A stretch of DNA of 64,000 nt from SHZL01 sp963784425. GTDB taxonomy: Bacteria; Pseudomonadota; Gammaproteobacteria; Xanthomonadales; SZUA-36. Both the position numbers and the translations under genes were made by a program. The notes below the pieces were generated by a model that was given only the letters and a program-made list of their open reading frames with translations, did no database searches and was not told the origin of the DNA. Each line of letters begins with the position of its first letter. The first letter of the stretch is position 1. Where the stretch lies: the NCBI GenBank assembly GCA_963784425.1, contig CAWARM010000014.1, forward strand, positions 62,001 to 126,000. Direction: 5' to 3'. Below are positions 44,226-53,936 of the stretch, piece after piece.

Positions 44226-44304
44226 GGGGTCAGAGTAAAGTGCCAGAGTAAAGCGCCAGAGTCTTTACTCTGACCCCAATTCTCTGGCACTTTACTCTGA
44301 CCCC
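44226..44304. repeat. 23-bp perfect inverted repeat (palindrome copy 1)
   Basis: The left arm at 44226-44248 begins GGGGTCAGAGTAAAGTGCC. The right arm at 44282-44304 is its exact reverse complement. Further half-units (TAAAGCGCCAGAG, CTTTACTCTGACCCC) fill the loop. It lies between the RIO kinase stop and the DUF4124 start and could form a stable hairpin in the transcript. The same arms occur at 45626-45721 and 48045-48137. Confidence 0.9.
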
Positions 44305-44335
44305 ACAATTCCCGGCCACCTAGCTGGAGGTTTGT

Positions 44336-44845
44336 ATGAGTTACGTTAACGGTTTTGTACTGCCGCTCCCCAGGAAACGCATGTTACTACCCTTGTTACC
44401 TCTGTTCATGGCGCTGTCCCTTGCACCGAGGCCGGCCAACGCCGTCGAGGTGTATCAGTGGACCGACGAAAATGGCGTGGTGCATTTCAGCCAGTGGGCG
44501 CCAACCGAACCTGAAAAGGATGTCAGCACGCTGGAGGTAGACGGAAGCCAACCGCCGGGGTACGACCCGGAACAAGATCTGTATAACGTTGAAGCCAACC
44601 AGAAGTACATGGAATCACTGTGGTCGGATCGTGAAAAACGTCAGGAAGAAAGTCGCAAGCAGCAGGCCGCTTCGGGGCCTCAAATTATCCAGCAAACAAT
44701 AACGCCCGAGTATGGTGCGTGGCCACTCTACCCGGGCTATGGCATGGGTCCGCCACTCCGGCCCGATAGACCAGAGAAACCGGTGAGGCCGGAGCAGCCA
44801 ATAGAACCGCCAGGCACCTTGGTGCCCAGGAAGCGCCGCGGCTGA
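44336..44845 (+). CDS. DUF4124 domain secreted protein
   Basis: The 169-residue protein has a signal peptide (RMLLPLLPLFMALSLAPRPANA, cleaved near residue 36), then the DUF4124 pattern VEVYQWTDENGVVHFSQWAP. A helical stretch (YNVEANQKYMESLWSDREKR) and a proline-rich tail (PDRPEKPVRPEQPIEPPGT) follow. DUF4124 is a small envelope domain common in gammaproteobacteria, with no set function. The ATG at 44381 just before the signal is an alternative start. It follows the first palindrome copy by 31 bases. Confidence 0.85.
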   Translation: MSYVNGFVLPLPRKRMLLPLLPLFMALSLAPRPANAVEVYQWTDENGVVHFSQWAPTEPEKDVSTLEVDGSQPPGYDPEQDLYNVEANQKYMESLWSDREKRQEESRKQQAASGPQIIQQTITPEYGAWPLYPGYGMGPPLRPDRPEKPVRPEQPIEPPGTLVPRKRRG

Positions 44846-44873
44846 AGCCATCGCCCTGGAGTAAAGCAGCATC

Positions 44874-45638
44874 ATGATTCTGCGCCGCGTCATTGGTCAT
44901 TTCCAAAAACAGGAATGGACCGCTATCTTTCTCGACTTCCTGATCGTTGTCCTCGGCGTCGTCATCGGTGTGCAGGTCAATAGCTGGTGGGCGGGGCTAT
45001 CAGATGCGCGCCGCGAGGTGGCCTATCTTGCCGCGTTGCAGGAGGATTTCAAGCTCGTTATCGCCGAACTCGAAGGCGACGCCGCCCTTTATGAGGGGAT
45101 CGCAAACTCGATGGCGCTACTGCTGGATCAATCGCGCAAGCAGGCGCCCGACGCTTCGCTCGCCGCGCTCAACGCCGCCGCCGGGCAGCTGATCAGAATG
45201 GAAGGAACGCCGATTGTCTCCGACACCTATTCAAACCTCACTGGCTCGGGCGACCTCGCCATCATCCAGAGCCAGACAGTGAAGAAGTCGTTGTCATCGT
45301 TCTTCGCACAGGCCGAAATCATCAAGCTTGTCGCAAATACACACGAAATGCAGCTTGTGAACGTATTTCAGCCCTACATTATCAAAAATCTCGATTATCC
45401 GGGCATGGTGAGAATGAGAATCAGGGAGACCGAAGGGCTCACCGCGTTTGAACCCGAGCGCATCCTCGCCGTTCTGTCGACGGCTGAGTTCCGCAACGTT
45501 GTCGCAGTCAAATGGGATATCGTGACCGACCTTCGCAACAATATCCTGGCGGCCCTGGACGACGCACGCGACGTTGAGGCAGTGCTCCAGGCGGAACTGT
45601 CTGGTAGAGGGACGGGGTCAGGGACGGGGTCAGAGTAA
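44874..45638 (+). CDS. DUF6090-like membrane-anchored protein with repeat-derived C-terminus
   Basis: The 254-residue protein begins with a short cytoplasmic tail and one membrane helix (WTAIFLDFLIVVLGVVIGVQVNSWW), followed by a long helical extracytoplasmic domain. The FLDFLIVVLGV.IG.Q...W pattern is like DUF6090 proteins, whose role is unknown. The last ten residues, RGTGSGTGSE, are encoded by GGACGGGGTCAGGGACGGGG and the following repeat; the stop TAA is inside the second palindrome. The native end was therefore likely lost or altered by the repeat. The gene converges with the TPR protein gene on the other side of that palindrome. Confidence 0.7.
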   Translation: MILRRVIGHFQKQEWTAIFLDFLIVVLGVVIGVQVNSWWAGLSDARREVAYLAALQEDFKLVIAELEGDAALYEGIANSMALLLDQSRKQAPDASLAALNAAAGQLIRMEGTPIVSDTYSNLTGSGDLAIIQSQTVKKSLSSFFAQAEIIKLVANTHEMQLVNVFQPYIIKNLDYPGMVRMRIRETEGLTAFEPERILAVLSTAEFRNVVAVKWDIVTDLRNNILAALDDARDVEAVLQAELSGRGTGSGTGSE

Positions 45639-45721
45639 AGTGCCAGAGTAAGAACTCCGGGAGAGAATTGATACGGGTCAGGCGCCGGGGGATTTTTACT
45701 CTGTCACTTTACTCTGACCCC
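45626..45721. repeat. palindrome copy 2, supplies stop codons of both flanking genes
   Basis: The left arm at 45626-45648 begins GGGGTCAGAGTAAAGTGCC. The right arm at 45699-45721 is its reverse complement with one mismatch. The loop holds GAGAGAATTGATA, also seen in copy 3. The rightward gene stops at TAA 45636-45638 in the left arm. The leftward gene stops at 45696-45698 just beside the right arm, after reading through it. It may work as a two-way transcription terminator. Confidence 0.9.
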
Positions 45722-47933
45722 ATTTCTCTTTTCCGAGCATTGCCACAATTTCCCCGCGTTCCTGGTCCATCAGGTCGCGCAGGCGGCTAACCTGGGCCTG
45801 GAAGCCCGGATTGTCCTGCAGGGTCGCAAATTCCGGGTATTGACCGAGGAAAGTCCAGCGCGCGCCGCGGTCGATGGCACGGCTGAATGCCGCGATCGCA
45901 TCGTCTTCGCGCCCGTCCAGCGCCGCCAGCCGCGCTTCCTTCAGATGGGAGTAGTTGTCCGTAAACCCGGCTGCCTTGCGCGCCTGGACGACCTTGGCCA
46001 GGGTTGCACGGTACAGGGCGGCTTCCTGTGGATGCTCGGATTGGTGCGCCACCCAGGCCATGCTCTCGATCCAGGAGTCCACGCTGAACGGGTTTTGGCC
46101 CAGGTTCGCCCAGAGTTGCTGCGCCAGCGCGAAGGCCGCATCGTCCTGCCCCGCCCACATCAGGGCGTTCAGGAGCTGCCCCATGGCCACCGGCTGGTCC
46201 GGATTCAGCGCCAGGTATTCCTGCGCCGAAGCCACCGCTTCATCCCATCGGCCCTCGAAAAAGGCGGCATTGACCGCCAGGGTGGGATCAACCGCCAGCC
46301 CCTCGGCTTCCAGCCCCAGGCGTAACAGCAAATCGGCGAGGTTGGCACGAGTGGCGGAGCGGCCGGGGTCCGCTTCCAGTGACTGGTAATAAAGGCGCGC
46401 CGCATCCTGAATGTTGCCCATTTGCTGTGCGACACCCGCCCGGGCGGACAAGCCCCAGCTCGCATTCAGTTGGGACAGGCGTTGCAAGAGGGATTCCGTT
46501 GCCGGGCTTATCGCTTCATCGACAGTGGAGCGGTCACCAATAGTGTTGTAGAGCGCGACCATGGACAGGGGGTCCAATTCCACCATCCGCGCACTCACAT
46601 CCAGTGACCCGCGGTAGTCGCCGGTTGCAAACAGGGCCAGCCGCAGCCAGTTCAGCACCTCGCCGCTGGAGGGATTAAGGGCCAGGGACCGGCGGTAGAA
46701 ATCGATCGCCTTCGTGAAATCAAACGCAGAATGTGCCAGCAGGCCGTTGACGGCCAGCACATGGGGATCTTCCGGAGCCACTTGCAATGCCCGCTCCAGC
46801 AGGGGGCGCGCGAGGGTAATGGTTTCCCCTACGGGTATGTTGCCATAGGAGCTCACATCGTCGCTCAGCAGCAGGATGGCCTGCGCTTCGCCCGCCAGGG
46901 CGAGGGCAAACTCCGGATCGATGGTGCGGGCATGCTCGAAGCGCAAGCGGGCGGACTCAAGGGCGGGCTGGGTGCGCTGGTCGAGTTCGGCGCGGCCTTT
47001 GAAGTATTCCTCCAGCGCCGCCATGCTTTCGGTGGGCGCGGAGGCGATCCGGCTTTTTTCCGCGGGTGACAGCGTCGCGCGCAGCGCTTCGGTGACGGCG
47101 CTGGCGATTTCGCTCTGGATGGCAAAGACATTGCTGGCGCTGAGCTCACGATCGAAGGTCTGCGCCCAGAGGTGGGTGTCCGTGGCGGCGTCGATCAACT
47201 GCAGGTTGATGCGCACCTGGCTGCCGGCGCGCTGCACGCCGCCTTCCAGCACGGTGGCCACGTTCAGTTGCTGCGCGATGTCGCGAATGGGCAAGGTGGT
47301 GTTCTTGAACTGCTCCACCGAAGTGCGGGAAATCACTCGCAGGGACGCGATCTGCGCCAACTGGGTCAGGAGATCGTCATGGATGCCGGCGGCGAAATAC
47401 GCGTCGTCTTCCTGCTTGCTGCGGTTCTCGAAGGGCAGCACGGCGATGGACTTGTCCTTTGGCAGGGCCTTGGTTGCAGGGGCCGCGCTGGGGTCAGAAC
47501 CCTTTTCTTTTATCGCACCTTCAGAATCCCCTGGACTGACTTGAGAAAAGGGCTCTGACCCCTTTTCCGCCGCAGACTCCGTATCCGCACGGTTGAGAAA
47601 TTTGTCCCAGGCAAAATAGCCGAGAGCGAGGACCAGAATGGCGATGATGGCGAAATCCAGTTTTCGGCCAGTGTGCGCCGTGATGGACTGCGTGCGGTCT
47701 ACGTCTTTTTCTTTCTTGATGCCTTCGGGGGTCAGCTCGAAGGCCCAGGCAAAAAACACGGCAAAGGGAAAACCGATCAGGAGCATGGCCAGAAGGCTTT
47801 TCAGCACCCAGGCGGGCGCGCCAAACGTGTCCAGCAGCAGGGCGGCAACTTGCGCCATCAGCCAGCACAGTATGACGTAGGCAATGGCGACCCGGAATAC
47901 GTTGCGGCGCTTGAGTTCTTCGAGCAGTGACAT
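45696..47933 (-). CDS. membrane-anchored TPR protein with FlgO/TolB-like domain
   Basis: The 745-residue protein has three predicted membrane helices (about 12-33, 42-66 and 92-109), a flexible linker, and a domain beginning KSIAVLPFENRSKQEDDAYFAAGI and continuing through LRVISRTSVEQFKN to THLWAQTFDREL. This pattern is found in adenylate-cyclase-associated and transcriptional TPR sensors. About ten TPR-like helical repeats follow. Two spots are repeat-derived: the linker EKGSEPF...EKGSDPS (123-149), coded by 47490-47566, and the last nine residues WGQSKVTE from palindrome copy 2. The ATG at 47933 begins MSLLEELKRRNVFRVAIAYVI, the common start of this family. It probably senses or assembles complexes; function unknown. 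Confidence 0.8.
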   Translation of the reverse strand: MSLLEELKRRNVFRVAIAYVILCWLMAQVAALLLDTFGAPAWVLKSLLAMLLIGFPFAVFFAWAFELTPEGIKKEKDVDRTQSITAHTGRKLDFAIIAILVLALGYFAWDKFLNRADTESAAEKGSEPFSQVSPGDSEGAIKEKGSDPSAAPATKALPKDKSIAVLPFENRSKQEDDAYFAAGIHDDLLTQLAQIASLRVISRTSVEQFKNTTLPIRDIAQQLNVATVLEGGVQRAGSQVRINLQLIDAATDTHLWAQTFDRELSASNVFAIQSEIASAVTEALRATLSPAEKSRIASAPTESMAALEEYFKGRAELDQRTQPALESARLRFEHARTIDPEFALALAGEAQAILLLSDDVSSYGNIPVGETITLARPLLERALQVAPEDPHVLAVNGLLAHSAFDFTKAIDFYRRSLALNPSSGEVLNWLRLALFATGDYRGSLDVSARMVELDPLSMVALYNTIGDRSTVDEAISPATESLLQRLSQLNASWGLSARAGVAQQMGNIQDAARLYYQSLEADPGRSATRANLADLLLRLGLEAEGLAVDPTLAVNAAFFEGRWDEAVASAQEYLALNPDQPVAMGQLLNALMWAGQDDAAFALAQQLWANLGQNPFSVDSWIESMAWVAHQSEHPQEAALYRATLAKVVQARKAAGFTDNYSHLKEARLAALDGREDDAIAAFSRAIDRGARWTFLGQYPEFATLQDNPGFQAQVSRLRDLMDQERGEIVAMLGKEKWGQSKVTE
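47490..47566. repeat. 'GGGGTCAGAA' inverted repeat inside a coding region
   Basis: GGGGTCAGAACCCTTTTC (47490-47507) and AAAAGGGCTCTGACCCCTTT (47546-47566) form an inverted pair in the linker of the TPR protein gene. It reads through in frame and codes for EKGSEPF and KEKGSDP, the usual peptides produced when this repeat sits inside a gene. The insertion is in a low-constraint linker between membrane and soluble parts. Confidence 0.8.
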
Positions 47934-48044
47934 CAGCAAACCGGAGTCGATTGAAGGTGGCGCCTAGCCTACGCGCTTCGCTGCCTTTTGACCACCAGTG
48001 CAGCCGGGCGCAGCCGTCAAGCCGTTGGGGTCAGCAAAAAAAAT

Positions 48045-48137
48045 GGGGTCAGAGTAAAGTGCCAGAGTAAAAACCGCGAGAGGGAATTGATATGCGTGAG
48101 TCATGGAATTTTTACTCTGGCACTTTACTCTGACCCC
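48045..48137. repeat. palindrome copy 3
   Basis: The left arm at 48045-48067 begins GGGGTCAGAGTAAAGTGCC, and the right arm at 48115-48137 is its exact reverse complement. The pairing extends inward by six bases (TAAAAA / TTTTTA). The loop contains GAGAGGGAATTGATA, close to the loop of copy 2, so the element is longer than its arms. It lies in the 239-base gap between divergent genes, 35 bases before the start of the sialyltransferase-like gene, where it could affect its 5' leader. Confidence 0.9.
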
Positions 48138-48172
48138 GCCACTCTGAGCCCCACAGCAGAGACAGGCTTGCC

Positions 48173-49273
48173 ATGAACATATACATATGCTCAACCGTCC
48201 GGCATCTGCTGTTTGCGCTGTGCCGCGGTAGTGCGGGCCCGCACGAGCAGCACCATATCCTGTTCTTCGCGGACTACCAGGGTGCGTCGCTGGCTGACTG
48301 GAACCTGGCGGATATTCCGAGGAATATTCATGTATACGAGATGGCGCGTGCCGATTTCCGGCGCCGGCTGGAAAGTTCATTTGCCGGTCGCCTGAGTTAT
48401 CAATGGTCGCGGGCCATGTTGTCCGCTCCGGCATGGTTGCGGCAACCGGTGATAGCCACGCTCGCCCAATCTGCGCCGGACCTGGCTCGCGATTTGCGGG
48501 CTGCGCCCCCGTTCACGCTGTGGCTTTTCAATGAACGCAACCGCATGGCTCGCGTGTTCCGCCTGCTTACTCTGAAGTTCAATATTATTGACGACGGTGA
48601 AAGCAATTACCTGCAGCACCGCCTGCCATGGTGGAAGGCTCCGCCACGGTTGCTGCGTGGACTGCCGGCGCGTTATCGCTGTTTTGGTGACGATCCACGC
48701 TGCAGGGAAATCTGGGTCATTTACCCGGAACATCTGGCGCCGCTGGTGCGTGGCAAAGGACAGGCAATCAATTTTCTGACCAGCCCAAGCGCGGTCGATA
48801 CCATCAGGAAAATCATGGGCGGTCATGCGCTACCGCGGATGACGCAGCGGTCTGTCATTCTTGCCACGCAACCCCTGGACGTCATGGCGGGAATTCCGCT
48901 TGCGGACAAACAAAGGATTTACGAGACAATAGTCACCAGCCTGGAGAGCCAGGGCCGGGACGTGGTTCTGAAAGTGCATCCCGCCGAGAATGCGGCGGAC
49001 TATGCGTTTCTGCACGGCCGGGCAGTATCGGCGCCGGCGAAGGTCCCCGTTGAGGCGCTGATATTATCTGCGAGCGAACCGCCGGTCCTGCTCTCGATCG
49101 GATCCTCCGCCGGCCTTGGCTTTGAGCGTTTCTGCACGCGCATCAGGCTGATCGAAAACAAAGACTTTGCCACCGTTCGGCGCTGGGCCAGGCAACCGGA
49201 GGAGTTGCGGGCCTTGCTGGACAAGAGCCTGCCACAGACACGGGAAGGATGCGCGCGTCATGGCGACGAATAA
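48173..49273 (+). CDS. GT52-like (sialyltransferase-type) glycosyltransferase
   Basis: The 366-residue protein begins MNIYICSTVRHLLFAL, like lipooligosaccharide sialyltransferases of GT52 and the polysialyltransferase group. The middle has FNIIDDGESNYL, matching the D/E-D-G motif of those enzymes. The second half has VVLKVHPAENAADY (the conserved HP motif) and PVLLSIGSSAGLGF (the serine-rich nucleotide site). A cytoplasmic GT-B enzyme that adds sialic acid or another acid sugar is likely. No CMP-sialic acid synthesis genes were seen here. It overlaps the next GT4 gene by 14 bases. Confidence 0.7.
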   Translation: MNIYICSTVRHLLFALCRGSAGPHEQHHILFFADYQGASLADWNLADIPRNIHVYEMARADFRRRLESSFAGRLSYQWSRAMLSAPAWLRQPVIATLAQSAPDLARDLRAAPPFTLWLFNERNRMARVFRLLTLKFNIIDDGESNYLQHRLPWWKAPPRLLRGLPARYRCFGDDPRCREIWVIYPEHLAPLVRGKGQAINFLTSPSAVDTIRKIMGGHALPRMTQRSVILATQPLDVMAGIPLADKQRIYETIVTSLESQGRDVVLKVHPAENAADYAFLHGRAVSAPAKVPVEALILSASEPPVLLSIGSSAGLGFERFCTRIRLIENKDFATVRRWARQPEELRALLDKSLPQTREGCARHGDE

Positions 49274-50369
49274 TAAAAAAGTAGTTTTTGTGCTGCCCGG
49301 CATCGCAGGCGGCGGTGCGGAAAAAGTGGTATTGAATTTGTATAAAGCCCTGGAGCTCTACCACGGCTATGAATGCCACATTATTTCCCTCAGCCGCAAC
49401 GTGGCCCACGCCGTAAATGCGGAGCTGCGTGTGCACTACCTCGATGAAGCGACGCGCGTTGGCAAGCACGGGTTCAAACGATTCACCTATCGAAAGCTTC
49501 TGGCAAGAATGGTCGATGAGTATATCGACAGGGTCGTCGGCAAGAACTGCATCGTGTTATCCAACATGATGTTCTGTGACAAGATCATGTCGCTCAGCCG
49601 CCAGCGTGTTTTCCATATCATTCACAGCTCATATGGGCAGGCGCTATTGGCGGGCAAGCCCTGCTACCGGCAGTTCTTCATCAAGAAAAACATCAATCAC
49701 GTCTATCGCAACCACCCCATGATCTTTGTCTCGCAAGGGGCGCTGGACGGTTTTTGCGCGCACTTCCGGTCCGGCGTGGACAAAACCGTAATCTGCAATC
49801 CGGTCAATGCAACGGAGGTGCGCGCTTTAGCGGAATGCGAACCGGCAGGACTGGAAGGCAGTTATATCGTGCACGTGGGCCGATTCAATCGGCAGAAGCG
49901 GCATGACCGGCTGCTCCAGGCATTTGCCAAGGTGCGGTCCAACGTCAAGCTGGTGCTGCTGGGGGACGGCCGGCTGGAAACGGACATCAGGGCGCTGGTT
50001 GTCCAGCTCGGACTCACCGGGCGCTTGGTATTCATGGGCTTCAGGCAGAACCCCTATCCCTTGATCAAGAGTGCAAAAGCACTGGTTTTAAGCTCGGATG
50101 TCGAAGGCCTGCCGACGGTGATACTCGAGGCGATCTGCCTGGGGACGGCGGTCGTTGCCACAGACTGTCCCGGTGGAATCCGCGAAATCATCGCCCGGGA
50201 TTCGCCCTCGCTGGTGCCACTGGATGATATCGATGCCCTCGCTGCCGCCATTGACGACGCGGTGGACCACCCTGAGAAGTACACATCTTTGCTGGACGAA
50301 AAATTCAGCAGCCGGTTTGCTGCTGATCAATATGACAGGCTATTTCTAAGTGGGGACGGGGCAAGTTAA
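49260..50369 (+). CDS. GT4 family glycosyltransferase
   Basis: The 369-residue enzyme has a GT-B fold. It begins KKVVFVLPGIAGGGAEKVVLNL, then the second half starts YIVHVGRFNRQKRHDRLLQA and LVLLGDGRLETDI, with the donor-sugar site LVLSSDVEGLPTVILEAICLGTAVVATDCPGGIREI. The SSD.EGLP.VILEA motif is the usual E-x7-E region. It belongs with glycan or lipopolysaccharide-core transferases. It starts inside the previous gene and its last six residues, SGDGAS, come from the GGGGACGGGG inverted repeat that gives the stop codon. Confidence 0.9.
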   Translation: MATNNKKVVFVLPGIAGGGAEKVVLNLYKALELYHGYECHIISLSRNVAHAVNAELRVHYLDEATRVGKHGFKRFTYRKLLARMVDEYIDRVVGKNCIVLSNMMFCDKIMSLSRQRVFHIIHSSYGQALLAGKPCYRQFFIKKNINHVYRNHPMIFVSQGALDGFCAHFRSGVDKTVICNPVNATEVRALAECEPAGLEGSYIVHVGRFNRQKRHDRLLQAFAKVRSNVKLVLLGDGRLETDIRALVVQLGLTGRLVFMGFRQNPYPLIKSAKALVLSSDVEGLPTVILEAICLGTAVVATDCPGGIREIIARDSPSLVPLDDIDALAAAIDDAVDHPEKYTSLLDEKFSSRFAADQYDRLFLSGDGAS

Positions 50370-50390
50370 AATTTAATTTGCCCCGTCCCC
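50352..50390. terminator. GGGGACGGGG inverted repeat, possible terminator
   Basis: GGGGACGGGGCAAGTTAAA at 50352-50370 is matched by TTTAATTTGCCCCGTCCCC at 50372-50390, with one mismatch, and five T follow at 50391-50395. In RNA this gives a strong stem and U-run, the form of a rho-independent terminator. The GT4 stop codon (50367-50369) lies inside the left arm. It stands between the GT4 gene and the convergent KatG gene. It resembles the GGACGGGGTCAGGGACGGGG tract at 45611 in base content but not exactly. Confidence 0.65.
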
Positions 50391-50420
50391 TTTTTCCAGA
50401 TCAATATGGCCGACTGTTCC

Positions 50421-52643
<2,223 letters not shown>

Positions 52644-52751
52644 TGGGATTTTCCTCCGGTATAGCAGGCATGGCGCTGCAAGACGCACAGTAAGCTTCTA
52701 AACCATATAAGTGAAATTGAATATAGCTATCAGTTCAATAGAGAATCCTGA

Positions 52752-53021
52752 TGCCAGACCTGCCACGGCCTTTTTGCCGACGGTGTTGATCGCCTCGGTG
52801 GACAGGCCAGGAGCATTCTCGTCACCTACCTGCAACAAACCGGTCGTTTCGTCGTGGTAGACCGCGACAACATGGAAGAGACTGCCCGGCAAGCGGCGAT
52901 CAAGACTCCGCCTGATGCCTCACAGCCTGAAACCGCGCCAGGCCAGACGAATGCGCAGGTCCGACAGAAACCACTTGTGGTGGTCTCTTTTGTTGAGGCG
53001 ATCCGCATAAAGCCAGAATAA
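52752..53021 (+). pseudogene. fragment resembling a CsgG/curli-assembly-type protein
   Basis: An open stretch without a start codon reads FADGVDRLGGQARSILVTYL, then QQTGRFVVVDRDNMEETARQ, before running antisense into the sulfotransferase gene. The 'LV.YLQQTGRF.VVDRDNMEE' part resembles the conserved segment of CsgG-like outer-membrane lipoproteins (L...L...GRF.VV.R..L). It looks like the tail of a gene lost at its 5' side, about 70 recognisable residues. The match is by eye only. Confidence 0.35.
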
Positions 53022-53891
53022 GTTGTGCCCCCTCCAGCCAAACCTTTCCAGCCAGGTGACGTTACGAGTCTGGCCATTGACTTCGTAGCCGAGTTCCTGC
53101 AGCAGGTCCCCAGCAACCGACTCGAAGAGAAGTTGATCTGCAGAAGACATCCCGGCTTTCCATTTGTCGCTGTTTGTTTGGATGATGGCTCTCTCACGAA
53201 GCCCCAGATCCCTTCCTCCAAATAAAGAGGCTCTTCGTCGTCCAGGTTGAAGATTTCGCTGAAGGACAGCGGGATCGTAAAGCTCGTCAAGAAAGAGACA
53301 GACCTTCTGCATGGTTTCCTCCGGGCGTTCCAGCAGGGTTTCATATTTCACTTCGAGATAGCGATGCCTGGGCAATGCCAGTCCAGATTGCCGCCCGGCG
53401 GTGACACGTGCTTTCCAGTCCTGTGCAGCCGTAAACACATTCTGAGGTCCGAATCTGGCTCGAATCCAGGAACGTGCAACATCCCTGCCATCGCGATAAA
53501 TGTGGATGAATCTGGCGTCCGGAAACGCTTTCGCCAGCACCGGGATGCGGGTCACGTAATGCGGCGTTTTGTCCCCCCATCGCGGTTTACCTTCCTTGCG
53601 TGCCCACGCCTGGTAAATCCTGGAGATTATTTCGTCGTAGGTCCGACAATCGGCGAAAGTCTGTTCTGTCATTGGTAAAGCCCATGCCTGAACGTATTGA
53701 AGGCGCAGAATCGCCCTGGCGATCACCACCGCTTCTCGGACCGACTTCGGGTTGCCGTAGCAATGGTAAAAAGCCGGTATGAAATGAGATTCATTGGGAA
53801 TGGTGAGACGAGGATGTGACCGCAACAGGTCTCGAAGCAGCGTCGTTCCACTGCGTGCGCAGCCGACGATGAAAAAAGGAGGCGAATTCAT
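52920..53891 (-). CDS. PAPS-dependent sulfotransferase family protein
   Basis: The 323-residue cytoplasmic protein has the sulfotransferase P-loop-like site FFIVGCARSGTTLLRDLL (6-23), which binds the 5'-phosphosulfate, and the 3'-phosphate site RFIHIYRDGRDVARSW mid-protein. The remainder is helical and ends in a basic stretch. It should move sulfate from PAPS to a sugar or lipid hydroxyl; the acceptor is unknown. The gene is in the same orientation as a thioredoxin-like gene upstream and lies near a second sulfotransferase at 54770, so sulfation of the glycan is likely. Confidence 0.85.
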   Translation of the reverse strand: MNSPPFFIVGCARSGTTLLRDLLRSHPRLTIPNESHFIPAFYHCYGNPKSVREAVVIARAILRLQYVQAWALPMTEQTFADCRTYDEIISRIYQAWARKEGKPRWGDKTPHYVTRIPVLAKAFPDARFIHIYRDGRDVARSWIRARFGPQNVFTAAQDWKARVTAGRQSGLALPRHRYLEVKYETLLERPEETMQKVCLFLDELYDPAVLQRNLQPGRRRASLFGGRDLGLRERAIIQTNSDKWKAGMSSADQLLFESVAGDLLQELGYEVNGQTRNVTWLERFGWRGHNLFWLYADRLNKRDHHKWFLSDLRIRLAWRGFRL

Positions 53892-53936
53892 GACTTCCTA
53901 TGCGATTAAGTCGGCGTAGAAAGCCGGCCTGCTGCT

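Noticed and set aside
44226..48137. Repeats considered as a CRISPR array
   Set aside because: Only three elements, 1.4-2.4 kb apart with genes in between, long palindromic arms, no regular spacers and no cas genes.
52698..52892. Small minus-strand frame upstream of KatG
   Set aside because: No ribosome site or family motif; the opposite strand instead carries a CsgG-like peptide pattern.
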